Source: Dolichospermum flos-aquae CCAP 1403/13F (GTDB lineage Bacteria > Cyanobacteriota > Cyanobacteriia > Cyanobacteriales > Nostocaceae). Taken from it: DNA of 64,000 nt. Of this stretch, positions 36,974 to 45,834 are shown piece by piece; positions within the stretch are counted from its first letter, which is position 1, and each line of letters starts with the position of its first letter. The stretch is from assembly GCF_012516395.1 (NCBI RefSeq), contig NZ_CP051206.1, positions 4,010,001 to 4,074,000 on the forward strand, given 5' to 3'. Position numbers and translations under genes: made by a program. Below the pieces are notes generated by a model. That model was given only the letters and a program-made list of their open reading frames with translations, searched no databases and had not been told where the DNA came from.

Positions 36974-38500
36974 TCACAATTGTTGAGATTTTAACCACTC
37001 ACTGACAACTTTTTCCACGGGTTGAGATTGATTATCTACTTGATAATTCATTTTTTGGATTGCAGTTGTAGAAATTTTACCTCCTAATTGATTAATTGTA
37101 TCTGTTAATTCTGGATATTTTTGGAGAATTTCTTGATTAAAAATAGGTATGGCTTGATAAGGTGGAAAGTATTTTTTATCATCTTCTAAAATCACTAAGT
37201 TTAAAACTGGAATTAAACCATCTGTAGAACTTGCAGCAATAAAATCTACTTGTTTTTCTTTTAATGCTTGATACATTAATCCTAATTCCATTTGTTTAAT
37301 ATTGGCAAATTTTAAGTTGTAGGTTTTAGATAATCCTGGATAACCATCTTCACGTTCTAAAAATTCATATCCAAATCCTGCTTTCATTTGTGGACTATAT
37401 TTACCAGCTTCAGAAAGGCTTTTAATTTGCCATTTTTTGGCATCTTCTTCTCTGATAATCATGGCAAAGGTATTCTCAAATCCTAAAGGCTTCATCACTG
37501 CTAATTTCAATTTTTGATCATAGTATTCTTTGACTTTTTTATAAACACTTTCAGGATCACTAATTGGTTTTTCTTTTAAAATAGTCGTAAATGAAGTTCC
37601 TGTATATTCCACGTACCCGGCAATTTTTCCCGCTTTTACTGCTTCATGAGCAATAAATGTTCCTCCTAAGTTAAAACGACGATCTACTTTTAATTTGGTA
37701 TGATTTTCTATGTGTTGTGCTAATAGTTCTCCTAAAATTACTTGTTCTGTGAAATTTTTAGAACCGATAATAATTTTTGCTGGTGCTTGTTGATAGTTAA
37801 AAGCTATTAATCCTGCGATAATTAAGGTGATTATTCCCAAAACAATACCTATTTGCTGATTAAATTTACCTTTGTTTGCTATTTGTTTTGTAAGGTTTTT
37901 TTCTAATAATTCTAAACCGAAATCTGCACTCAAAGCAATTACAGCAGCGGGGACTGCTCCGGCTAAAATTAATTCATTATTAACTGTGGAAATACCGCGA
38001 AAAATAAATACTCCTAAACCACCACCACCAATAGCAGCAGCAATTGTGGCAATTCCTACGGATATAACGGTGGCTACTCTTACCCCTGCTAAAATGACTG
38101 GTAAAGCTAGGGGAATTTCTACTTGCAATAGTAATTGTTGATCTGTCATTCCCATGCCTATCCCGGCTTCTTTAATGGCGGGACTGATGCTATTAATGCC
38201 AATATAAGTATTGCGAATTATGGGAAGTAAGGCATAAAGAGTTAAGGCAACTATGGCGGGGATTTTGCCAATTCCTCCCAGAAAAGGTACGGAAATTAAA
38301 AAGCCGAAGATGGCTAAACTAGGGATGGTTTGAATGGCATTTGCTAAACCAAGAATGGGGGAAGCTAATTTTGATTGACGAGTGATCAGAATGCCGACAG
38401 GAAGACCAATGGAAATGGCGATCGCTAGGGATATAATGACTAATATTAAATGTTCTCCACTATGGAAAATTATTTCTGTACCGTATTGAAAGAAAAACAT
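36974..38500 (-). CDS. Glycine betaine/choline-type ABC transporter permease-substrate-binding fusion
   Basis: The 508-residue protein joins a permease and a binding protein. Residues 1-230 hold about six membrane helices and the inner-membrane permease loop (EAGIGMGMTDQQLLLQVEIPLALPVILAG near 110-140). Residues about 240-505 form an OpuAC/ProX-like binding domain starting with IIGSKNFTEQVILGELLAQH and containing GYVEYTGTSFTTIL. Substrates of the family include glycine betaine, proline betaine, choline and carnitine; the exact one is not readable. The ATPase gene lies 23 bp upstream in the same operon. Confidence 0.9.
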   Translation of the reverse strand: MFFFQYGTEIIFHSGEHLILVIISLAIAISIGLPVGILITRQSKLASPILGLANAIQTIPSLAIFGFLISVPFLGGIGKIPAIVALTLYALLPIIRNTYIGINSISPAIKEAGIGMGMTDQQLLLQVEIPLALPVILAGVRVATVISVGIATIAAAIGGGGLGVFIFRGISTVNNELILAGAVPAAVIALSADFGLELLEKNLTKQIANKGKFNQQIGIVLGIITLIIAGLIAFNYQQAPAKIIIGSKNFTEQVILGELLAQHIENHTKLKVDRRFNLGGTFIAHEAVKAGKIAGYVEYTGTSFTTILKEKPISDPESVYKKVKEYYDQKLKLAVMKPLGFENTFAMIIREEDAKKWQIKSLSEAGKYSPQMKAGFGYEFLEREDGYPGLSKTYNLKFANIKQMELGLMYQALKEKQVDFIAASSTDGLIPVLNLVILEDDKKYFPPYQAIPIFNQEILQKYPELTDTINQLGGKISTTAIQKMNYQVDNQSQPVEKVVSEWLKSQQL

Positions 38501-38523
38501 AGTTTTTGGATTTTTATCTAATT

Positions 38524-39324
38524 TTAATTAAGTTCTTCCCAACTGTTACCAATATTTAAACAAGCTAGAAATGCTTTTGCTTCTGGATGTTGAGATTGGA
38601 GAAATTCCCTTCTTGTTCCTAATACTACTAAATTTCCTTCACACATTAAACCAATTCTTGTGGCTAAAAAGAAGGCTTCTTGAATATCATGGGTGACAAA
38701 TATCACGGTTTTTCCTAATTGTTGTTGTAAATATTGAAATTGTTGTTGTAATTCTAAACGGGTAATTGGGTCAAGTGCGCCAAAAGGTTCATCCATTAAT
38801 AGTATAGGTGGATCTGCGGCTAAAGCTCTAGCAACTCCCACTCGCTGACGTTGACCTCCTGATAATTGATGGGGATAACGTTGAGCAAATTTTTCTGGTT
38901 CTAATCCCACTAAGTTTAACATTTCATAGACTCTATTTTGAATTTTCTGTGGTGACCATTTTTCTAAAGATGGTACAAGTCCGACATTTTCAGCGATGGT
39001 AAAATGGGGAAATAAACCGGTTTCTTGGATGACGTAACCTATCCGTCTTCTCAGTTTAATGGCATCCCAGTTAGTTGTGGGACGATTTTGAACTAAAACT
39101 TGTCCTTGGGTGGGAATAAGTAAATGATTAATTAATTTTAAAGTTGTGGTTTTTCCACTCCCACTGCGTCCTAATAAAATTAATGCTTCCCCTTGATAAA
39201 TGCTCAGATTTAAGTTAGATAATAGGGGACGGTGATTAATGGCAAAACTGGTATTTTGAAACTCAACGGCAATTTCTGATGTTGTTGACATAATGGTTTC
39301 GTTAAACAAAATTAATGTGGTCAT
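38524..39324 (-). CDS. Glycine betaine/choline-type ABC transporter ATP-binding protein
   Basis: The 266-residue ATPase has Walker A LLGRSGSGKTTTLK near 51, Q-loop YVIQETGLFPH near 95, signature LSGGQRQRVGVARALA near 150, Walker B ILLMDEPFGALDP near 173 and the switch histidine in FVTHD near 206. There is no C-terminal CBS domain, unlike full-length OpuA/ProV. A second in-frame ATG (MSTTSEIAVEF) 33 bp downstream is equally possible. It powers the permease-binding fusion encoded next. Confidence 0.92.
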   Translation of the reverse strand: MTTLILFNETIMSTTSEIAVEFQNTSFAINHRPLLSNLNLSIYQGEALILLGRSGSGKTTTLKLINHLLIPTQGQVLVQNRPTTNWDAIKLRRRIGYVIQETGLFPHFTIAENVGLVPSLEKWSPQKIQNRVYEMLNLVGLEPEKFAQRYPHQLSGGQRQRVGVARALAADPPILLMDEPFGALDPITRLELQQQFQYLQQQLGKTVIFVTHDIQEAFFLATRIGLMCEGNLVVLGTRREFLQSQHPEAKAFLACLNIGNSWEELN

Positions 39325-39333
39325 ATCCCCGTC

Positions 39334-39366
39334 AGATCCCCGACTTCTTAGAGAAGTCGGGGATCT
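39334..39366. repeat. GATCCCCGACTTCTT palindrome
   Basis: A perfect stem of 16 bp around one base. Unlike most copies, it lies 5' of a gene, 9 bp upstream of the ABC ATPase start, between divergent genes. Confidence 0.75.
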
Positions 39367-39659
39367 TATTTATGCTTATTTATTCAATATCAGTATGAAA
39401 AGAAACAAAGGTGGTGGGTATTTTTGATTCACCTCTTTCTACTTTTTTGAGATTTTATGCCTGAGTAAGTATTCTCTACCTCTAGCACCTCTCAATGTTT
39501 ATGAAGGAATAAACCCTTGGAAAACAGCCAGTTTTCAGGCTTGACTTCTAATTAATAAGGTATACATTTATAGAAATTCATTGTCTTAGATTTAATTACT
39601 TTTGTTTTTTAAGAGTATTGATTTGAGCAAATTTACACCTGTATAGGTAACTCTGGCTA
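39367..39659. promoter_or_regulatory. Intergenic region upstream of debranching-enzyme gene
   Basis: About 290 bp of AT-rich DNA without a gene. It should contain promoters for the divergent transporter and debranching-enzyme genes. No specific motif is assigned. Confidence 0.35.
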
Positions 39660-41921
39660 ATGACACCGGATACATTGATGACTCCAGAAACAATTGTCCT
39701 CGACAACAGAACTTTTACTCCCGCAGACCAAAAAGAGATTTCCGAATGGCCTTGTGTTGTCAGTCAAAGACCACAGCCAACCATTACAGTTAAAGATGAT
39801 GATTTATTCCTGGTGACAGATACCATGGGCAATATTTCCGATTGTTACCTTTATGGTAGCACTCCTAGTATGGGGATGTTTTGCCGTGATACCAGGTTTT
39901 TGAGTCGTTTGGAGTTACAGATTGAAGGGCGATCGCCTATACTACTGAGTAGTAACGCTGATAAGGGATTTGCCCTCTCGGTTTTATGTACCAATCCTGA
40001 TTTAGAGAATCTTTTTAAGGCTGATACTGTGGGTATTCGTCGAGAACTGGTTCTCAATGGGGCATTATTTGAAGAAATAGAGGTTGCTAACTACAACACT
40101 ACCAGCATTGTTTTTGAACTGAGTCTGAGTTTTGATGCTGATTTTGTGGATTTATTTGAGGTTAGAGGTCATCATCGCCAAAAACGGGGAAGACTTTTAC
40201 ATTTAAATGAATTAACATCTGATCATGTTGCACCCTCATCTCCTCAAACCCATAAAGAAGAATCTCTAACCCTTGCATATCAGGGCTTAGATGCTTCGAT
40301 CATGGAGTCTTTAATTCAATTTCAGCATTTGCAACCAACTCGGTTTCACGGTTCTACGGCAGTTTGGCGCATAGAATTGGCATCTCATGAAACTAAGAAG
40401 TTAGGTTATCGGCTGAATATGTTCACTGACAATCAACCTAGCTCTACTATCAGTGCTGCTTCTACTTTAGCGCAAGCAAAAGCTGCTGAATTAATGGAAG
40501 AGCAAAATTGGTTGCAGCAAATTACCCGGATTAGTTCAGACAAAAGTCTTTTTAATCGCGTTATTTCGCGGGCTGAACAAGATATATATTTATTGCTTCA
40601 GTCTTTTGGTAAACATAAAACTGTTTCTGCTGGAGTTCCTTGGTTTTCTACTTTGTTTGGTCGAGATTCGATCATTACCGCGTCCCAAACCTTGATGTTG
40701 AATTCCAAAATTGCCAAAGAAACCTTGATACTATTGGCAGAATATCAGGGTCAAACTGATAATATTTGGCGGGAAGAAGAACCTGGTAAGATCTTACATG
40801 AACTGCGGTTGGGAGAAATGGCGAGATGTCAAGAAATTCCCCATACACCCTACTACGGTACTGTGGATGCTACGCCGCTGTGGTTAATGTTGTATGCTGA
40901 ATATTACAGTTGGACTCATGATCAAGAAACCTTGGAAGCACTGTGGCCAAATGCTTTAGCGGCTATGGGTTGGATTGATCGTCAACTTCAAGAAACTGGT
41001 TATCTCAGCTATGCACGCAAATCTAAAGGTGGTTTAATTAACCAAGGTTGGAAAGATTCTGGTGATTGTATTGTCAACCGCAAAGGAGAATTAGCCATTG
41101 GGCCAATTTCTCTGTGTGAGGTGCAAGCTTATGTCTATGCAGCGAAAAACCGCCTCGCAGAAATTGCCAAAATCCAACAACGCCCAGACTTAGAAGAACT
41201 TTGGCAAACAGAAGCGAGACAACTTAGGGCTAAATTTAACCAAGATTTTTGGTTAGAAGATCAAGATTTCTGTGCTTTGGCTTTAGATGGAGAAGGTAAA
41301 CCAGTAGATAGTATTAGTTCTAATCCTGGCCAGTGTTTAAATTTGGGGATATTTACGTCTGCAAAAGCCTATAGTGTAGCAGAAAGACTGCAGGCTGCGG
41401 ATATGTTTAATGGTTGGGGAATTAGAACTTTAAGTAGTTTGTCACCGGCTTATAATCCCATGGGTTATCATACTGGTTCAGTTTGGCCTCATGATAATTC
41501 TATGATAGCAATGGGATTGCGATCGCTCGGTTTAATTGATCAATCTCTCGAACTATTTCAAGGGTTATTCAACATGACCTCCCAGCAACCCTATCAACGT
41601 CCTCCAGAACTATTTTGTGGCTATGAAATGAACGGTGATAATGCTCCAGTCCAGTATCCCGTTGCTTGTACTCCCCAAGCTTGGGCTACAGGTAGCATTT
41701 TTCAACTATTGCAAATGATGGTGAATTTAGTCCCAGACGCACAGAATAATTGTTTGCGAATTATTGACCCAGCTTTACCAGAATCAATTAACAATTTATC
41801 TTTTCACAATTTGCGTGTTGGTGGCACGATTTTAGATTTAGAATTTGAACGAATTGGTAGCACTACCGCTTGTCGAGTTGCGAAAAAACGCGGTAATTTG
41901 CGCGTGGTGATTGAAGCTTAA
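39660..41921 (+). CDS. Amylo-alpha-1,6-glucosidase / glycogen debranching-type protein
   Basis: The 753-residue protein has an N-terminal bis-domain of glycogen debranching type (about 35-270; LVTDTMGNISDCYLYGSTPSMGMFCRDTRFLSRL trimmed to its key parts DTMGNI and CRDTRFLS) and a C-terminal (alpha/alpha)6 barrel (about 290-720). The latter has PWFSTLFGRDS near 327, HTPYYGTVDATPLW near 395, WKDSGDCI near 462 and TGSVWPHDNS near 606, including likely catalytic acids. It should hydrolyse alpha-1,6 branches or related oligosaccharides in glycogen or sucrose-linked carbon storage. GH13-type GlgX is unrelated. Single gene, ending 11 bp before a palindrome. Confidence 0.85.
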   Translation: MTPDTLMTPETIVLDNRTFTPADQKEISEWPCVVSQRPQPTITVKDDDLFLVTDTMGNISDCYLYGSTPSMGMFCRDTRFLSRLELQIEGRSPILLSSNADKGFALSVLCTNPDLENLFKADTVGIRRELVLNGALFEEIEVANYNTTSIVFELSLSFDADFVDLFEVRGHHRQKRGRLLHLNELTSDHVAPSSPQTHKEESLTLAYQGLDASIMESLIQFQHLQPTRFHGSTAVWRIELASHETKKLGYRLNMFTDNQPSSTISAASTLAQAKAAELMEEQNWLQQITRISSDKSLFNRVISRAEQDIYLLLQSFGKHKTVSAGVPWFSTLFGRDSIITASQTLMLNSKIAKETLILLAEYQGQTDNIWREEEPGKILHELRLGEMARCQEIPHTPYYGTVDATPLWLMLYAEYYSWTHDQETLEALWPNALAAMGWIDRQLQETGYLSYARKSKGGLINQGWKDSGDCIVNRKGELAIGPISLCEVQAYVYAAKNRLAEIAKIQQRPDLEELWQTEARQLRAKFNQDFWLEDQDFCALALDGEGKPVDSISSNPGQCLNLGIFTSAKAYSVAERLQAADMFNGWGIRTLSSLSPAYNPMGYHTGSVWPHDNSMIAMGLRSLGLIDQSLELFQGLFNMTSQQPYQRPPELFCGYEMNGDNAPVQYPVACTPQAWATGSIFQLLQMMVNLVPDAQNNCLRIIDPALPESINNLSFHNLRVGGTILDLEFERIGSTTACRVAKKRGNLRVVIEA

Positions 41922-41932
41922 ATTGAACAATA

Positions 41933-41965
41933 AGATCCCCGACTTCTCTGAGAAGTCGGGGATCT
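41933..41965. terminator. GATCCCCGACTTCTC palindrome
   Basis: The hairpin starts 11 bp after the debranching-enzyme stop codon. The stem is AGATCCCCGACTTCT(C) against (G)AGAAGTCGGGGATCT; the C-G pair next to the loop differs from other copies yet stays paired. Confidence 0.7.
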
Positions 41966-42421
41966 GACTCTGACACCAATCAAATAGGATGGCTATATTC
42001 TGTAGAGATTTATCAAAAATGCCCACACATAGCAAAAGTTAATTAAACTTTCATCTGTACTTGATGTGAGCTTTATTTTTCGTATGTTAGACTTGCCTAA
42101 GTTCTAGAAATTCAGCACCCAGTATTTTTTTGGGTACTCACATAGAGCAGGTTTTCAGGGATTTTGATGAATTTTATCCATCTAGGATGACTCAATCTTC
42201 AAGCATATCATCAGTAATCATTTGTCTGTCACCATCAAGCACGACAATTACAAAAATAATCTGGGATGTCAATTTACCTGGCTCAATAAATTTGAATTGA
42301 GCTAAATTTCTATAGCTTCATTGTAGTTTTGATGCTGAATATTTTTAGCATCCTACCTTAATCTGCTGAGTATTTAACATATCAAAAACATCTTTTCCAA
42401 ACTATTGAGGTTGATTAATTC
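41966..42421. other. Gene-free interval
   Basis: About 455 bp with no supported gene. It contains a weak inverted repeat near 42118-42138 (ACCCAGTATTTTTTTGGGT) and a 37-codon ORF near 42187 that has no family or ribosome-binding support. It presumably includes the promoter of the following gene. Confidence 0.4.
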
Positions 42422-43102
42422 ATGGTTACTAGTTTTAGAAAAACAGTTCGGGGCATAGTTTTTACAAATCGCCATCTAGCAAGACTTTACTATTTTTTGA
42501 GTTTTTCTCGTCCAGTTTTACCACAATGGGTTGGTGCTGATTACTACCGCGAAAAATCATCTTGGGGATTACAACCAGAGCGTTGTCCATGTGATCTTGA
42601 ATTAGTTGAATACTTACAAAAGCATCATATCCAAGATCAAACTATCTTCCATTTTGGCACAGGCTCTCATCATATTCTAGGATTGGAAAATCAGAAATTT
42701 TCTCAACCAAATGAAATTATTGGGATTACTGCTTCTGCACCCGAACATCAAGAATATGTCCGATTATCTCTTAAAGATCGTCTACTGTCCAAGTATTACA
42801 AGGTTCTCTGTACAGATATATACACCTTGACAGAGCGTTCTTTACCCATGCTCGATGTAATTTCTTTGTTTCATCTAGGCGAATTTTATATGCCTGAAGA
42901 AGCACCTTTTTTACATCATAATGAAGAATCTCTTCTAGCGATGTTTCTTAGTAAACTGAATCCCAATGGCAAAATTCTCTTCTATACAAAATCAATTGGC
43001 TGGGGTCATGCTAAACCAATGATTGAATCATTTGTAAAACAGGGGAAAATGCACAAGATTGAAGAGTATAAGAACTTATTGGTATATACCAAGGGTAGCT
43101 AA
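42422..43102 (+). CDS. Hypothetical protein with methyltransferase-like features
   Basis: I do not recognise a named family. The 226-residue protein starts with a basic helix, then ERCPCDLELVEYLQKHHI near 53-70 and IFHFGTGSHHILGLE near 75-90, which resembles the first strand and glycine-rich SAM loop of class I methyltransferases. A strand LDVISLFHLGEFYMP near 145-160 and a late LNPNGKILFYTKS near 180 also fit the fold (motifs IV and V-like). The glycine loop is weaker than in true SAM enzymes, so it may be a degenerate member. It has no operon partner. Confidence 0.55.
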   Translation: MVTSFRKTVRGIVFTNRHLARLYYFLSFSRPVLPQWVGADYYREKSSWGLQPERCPCDLELVEYLQKHHIQDQTIFHFGTGSHHILGLENQKFSQPNEIIGITASAPEHQEYVRLSLKDRLLSKYYKVLCTDIYTLTERSLPMLDVISLFHLGEFYMPEEAPFLHHNEESLLAMFLSKLNPNGKILFYTKSIGWGHAKPMIESFVKQGKMHKIEEYKNLLVYTKGS

Positions 43103-43153
43103 ACTCACGGTAATAGAGATTGGTATCATGTTCATTTAATTAATGCAAGAGTC

Positions 43154-43186
43154 AGATCCTCGATTTCTCTAAGAAGTGGGGGATCT
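43154..43186. terminator. Diverged GATCCCCGACTTCTT palindrome
   Basis: AGATCCTCGATTTCTC pairs imperfectly with AAGAAGTGGGGGATCT, 51 bp after the preceding stop, and is followed by TTGTTTTT. This is the most decayed copy of the family, with mismatches on both arms. Confidence 0.6.
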
Positions 43187-43250
43187 TGTTTTTCAGGGCT
43201 AGATAGGGCTATACTCAATAAAATTAACCTAAATTAATCTCAGGTGGGCG

Positions 43251-44219
43251 ATGACTTCAGAAACATTCAATTCAGTACCAGTAACCGTTTTAACTGGCTA
43301 TTTAGGCGCAGGTAAAACCACTCTATTAAATCATATTCTTACCTACGAACACGGTAAAAAAGTTGCCGTTATTGTCAACGAATTTGGCGAAGTAGGTATT
43401 GATAATCAATTGGTAATTGATGCAGATGAAGAAATATTTGAAATGAATAATGGCTGTATTTGTTGTACAGTTCGTGGTGATTTAATTCGCATCATTGGCA
43501 ACTTAATGAAACGCCGTGATAAATTTGACCATTTAGTCATTGAAACCACTGGACTAGCTGATCCTGCACCTGTAATTCAAACGTTTTTCGTAGATGAAGA
43601 TCTACAAGATCAACTATCATTAGATGCAGTTGTCACAGTTGTTGATGCTAAACATATTTGGCAACATTGGGAAGCGGACGAAGCCCAAGAACAAATTGCT
43701 TTTGCTGACGTGATTTTATTGAACAAAACTGATTTGGTAACACCAGAAGTTTTAGATGAATTAGAAACCCGGATTCGGTCAATGAATGCAATGGCAAAAA
43801 TTCACCGCACCCATAATTCCGAATTAGCAATGTCAGCTTTATTAGGAATTCAAGCATTTAATTTAGATCAGGCTTTAGAAATTGATCCTAATTTTTTAGG
43901 AGAAGATGCTCATGTCCATGATGAAAGCGTCTCTTCTGTAGCTATAGTCGCAGCAGGTTCTGTAAATGGTGAAAAAATCAATGCCTGGATGTCAGAATTA
44001 CTCAGAACACAAGGAACAGATATCTTCAGAATGAAAGGGATTTTAAATATTGAAGATGAGGATACTCGTTTTGTTTTTCAAGGAGTACACATGATATTTG
44101 AAGGTAAAGCAGATAGACCTTGGAAAGTAAATGAAACTCGTAAAAATGAACTTGTATTTATTGGTAGAAATTTAGATGAAGCCAAATTAAAAGAAGACTT
44201 TTTTGCTTGTATGAGTTAA
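43251..44219 (+). CDS. CobW/COG0523 family GTP-binding metallochaperone
   Basis: The 322-residue G3E GTPase has Walker A TGYLGAGKTTLLNH at 15-28, the metal-binding motif C69-I-C71-C72, ETTGLADPAP near 97 and the base-recognition motif LNKTD near 160. A histidine-containing segment (GEDAHVHDESV) precedes the C-terminal CobW domain (MKGILNIEDEDTRFVFQGVHMIFEG). COG0523 proteins deliver zinc or other metals; several are Zur-regulated in cyanobacteria. No Zur box was recognised upstream. The WD40 gene follows 80 bp later, beyond a palindrome. Confidence 0.9.
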   Translation: MTSETFNSVPVTVLTGYLGAGKTTLLNHILTYEHGKKVAVIVNEFGEVGIDNQLVIDADEEIFEMNNGCICCTVRGDLIRIIGNLMKRRDKFDHLVIETTGLADPAPVIQTFFVDEDLQDQLSLDAVVTVVDAKHIWQHWEADEAQEQIAFADVILLNKTDLVTPEVLDELETRIRSMNAMAKIHRTHNSELAMSALLGIQAFNLDQALEIDPNFLGEDAHVHDESVSSVAIVAAGSVNGEKINAWMSELLRTQGTDIFRMKGILNIEDEDTRFVFQGVHMIFEGKADRPWKVNETRKNELVFIGRNLDEAKLKEDFFACMS

Positions 44220-44230
44220 ATAAACTAATT

Positions 44231-44263
44231 AGATCCCCGACTTCTTGAAGAAGTCGGGGATCT
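44231..44263. terminator. GATCCCCGACTTCTT palindrome
   Basis: A perfect 16-bp stem around one base, 11 bp after the CobW stop and 36 bp before the WD40 start. It may partly terminate CobW transcripts before the WD40 gene. Confidence 0.72.
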
Positions 44264-44299
44264 GGAAATCTGTAAATCTGTAAATAAAATATCAAAACC

Positions 44300-45343
44300 A
44301 TGAACTTAACAACTAGCAAATCTCCAGAATTTACAAAACATTATTCCACAAAACTTGCAGATTATGTCACCGCTTTGGCTTGGTCTTCTCAAGGAGAAAT
44401 ACTAGCAGCTAGTTCGGCGGCTGGAGAAGTTGTTTTATGGGAAAATGGCGAATTAACAACCTTACAATCTGCTACAGATAAAGCAGTAAATTGTCTGGCT
44501 TTTTCCCATGATGGCAAATATTTAGCCATTGGTGGACAAGATGGAAAAGTAAAAATTTGGTGTGAAAATCAATTAATTAGCACTTTAGAAAATGCGCCTG
44601 TTTGGGTTGATCAATTAGCATGGAGTCCTACTCATAATCAACTAGCTTTTAGTTTAGGACCTTATGTGCAAATTTGGGATGCAGATACATTAGAAGTTAT
44701 TGCTACTCTCAATTTTAATGATTCCTCAATTTTGGGAATTGATTGGCGTAAAGACGGCAAATATTTGGCTATTAACGGCTATAAAGGCGTAAAAATTTGG
44801 TCTACTCAAGATTGGGATGAAGAACCATTTATGCTTTCCATGTCTACCGTCAGTACAGCAATAGCTTGGTCTGGTGATGGTGAATATTTAGCATCTGGAA
44901 ATATGGATCGGACTCTGACTGTTTTACAATGGGAAAACCCTGATCCTTGGGTCATGCGTGGCTTTCCAGGAAAAATTCGTCACTTAGCATGGTCAGAACT
45001 AAAAGCCCCTACAGGTGCGCCAATTTTGGCTGTTTCCAGTGTTGAAGGTATAGTATTATGGGAGAAGTCCCTAGATGAATCTATAGGTTGGGAAGCGCAA
45101 GTATTAACCAATCATGTAGATATTATTCAAGCAATATCTTATGCACCCCAAAGCTTGATTCTCGCTTCCGCTGGTGCTGACGGTTGGTTATGTTTATGGG
45201 ATGAAAATCAAGAAGTATCACAGATTTTTACCGATACAGAAGCAGGTTTTTCTACCCTATCTTGGCATCCCCAAGGACAATTTTTAGCCGCAGGTGGTGA
45301 ACAAGGTGAATTAATTATTTGGTCAACTTCTTTGGGGAATTAA
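44300..45343 (+). CDS. WD40 repeat protein
   Basis: The 347-residue protein consists of about seven WD40 blades with recurring patterns: ALAWSSQGEILAASSAAGEVVLWE, CLAFSHDGKYLAIGGQDGKVKIW, then similar units to the end (WHPQGQFLAAGGEQGELIIW). This predicts a single beta-propeller with no enzymatic domain, signal peptide or membrane segment. It probably scaffolds protein contacts. It follows the CobW gene in the same direction; the pairing suggests a role with the metallochaperone but is not proof. Confidence 0.88.
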   Translation: MNLTTSKSPEFTKHYSTKLADYVTALAWSSQGEILAASSAAGEVVLWENGELTTLQSATDKAVNCLAFSHDGKYLAIGGQDGKVKIWCENQLISTLENAPVWVDQLAWSPTHNQLAFSLGPYVQIWDADTLEVIATLNFNDSSILGIDWRKDGKYLAINGYKGVKIWSTQDWDEEPFMLSMSTVSTAIAWSGDGEYLASGNMDRTLTVLQWENPDPWVMRGFPGKIRHLAWSELKAPTGAPILAVSSVEGIVLWEKSLDESIGWEAQVLTNHVDIIQAISYAPQSLILASAGADGWLCLWDENQEVSQIFTDTEAGFSTLSWHPQGQFLAAGGEQGELIIWSTSLGN

Positions 45344-45418
45344 AAATTAAAAATACCTTGAAATTTGCTAAGGTGTTAATTAAGGTTAAATATTTTTGGA
45401 TAGGTTGTTTGGAGATAA

Positions 45419-45525
45419 TACAGCACTTCCCGGTGTTATGAGGTACATATCTAGCGGGCAAGATGCCCGCACTACAAGAGTTTCATGATTCGACTTTGTA
45501 CCTCATAAGAGCGGAAACCGCTGTA
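45419..45525. mobile_element. MITE-like element with TA ends
   Basis: The 107-bp segment begins TACAGCACTTCCCGGTG and ends GAGCGGAAACCGCTGTA, with internal inverted arms TTATGAGGTACA and TGTACCTCATAA and a central GCGGGCAAGATGCCCGC hairpin. TAATA flanks CAGC...GCTG on both sides. TA-type ends fit nonautonomous derivatives of IS630/Tc1-like elements. It carries no coding capacity. Confidence 0.75.
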
Positions 45526-45529
45526 ATAA

Positions 45530-45661
45530 ATTATCACACCAGCACAAGAACAAGAAATCCTGAATTTACGGACATTAAATTTAACACCAAAACAAATAGC
45601 CGGAAAACTAGGTATCAAAGTATTAGAAGTTAATGCAACGATTCACAATCAAGCAGATTAG
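45530..45661 (+). pseudogene. Truncated HTH protein fragment
   Basis: A 43-codon frame without an ATG reads ITPAQEQEILNLRTLNLTPKQI, then AGKLGIKVLEVNATI, which looks like a helix-turn-helix. Two stops precede it directly after the MITE-like element. The C-terminal body of any longer protein is absent. It is a relic or, less likely, a tiny gene using ATT. Confidence 0.5.
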
Positions 45662-45834
45662 TAAAAGGAGAATTATTTTTTATGAGTCGGTTTTAACCGA
45701 CTTTTGCTTTTAGACAGGGAATTTATTCCCTGGATATATTTGATGTTTTATTTTGTTACGCTATCTTATGCTATTTATACAAGATTCTTTTATACTAAAA
45801 GCATAACTATTGAGTAAATCAGAGTACATTAACC

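Noticed and set aside
42187-42300. 37-codon ORF before the 226-residue gene
   Set aside because: No ribosome-binding site, low-complexity Ser/Ile composition, and no known relative.
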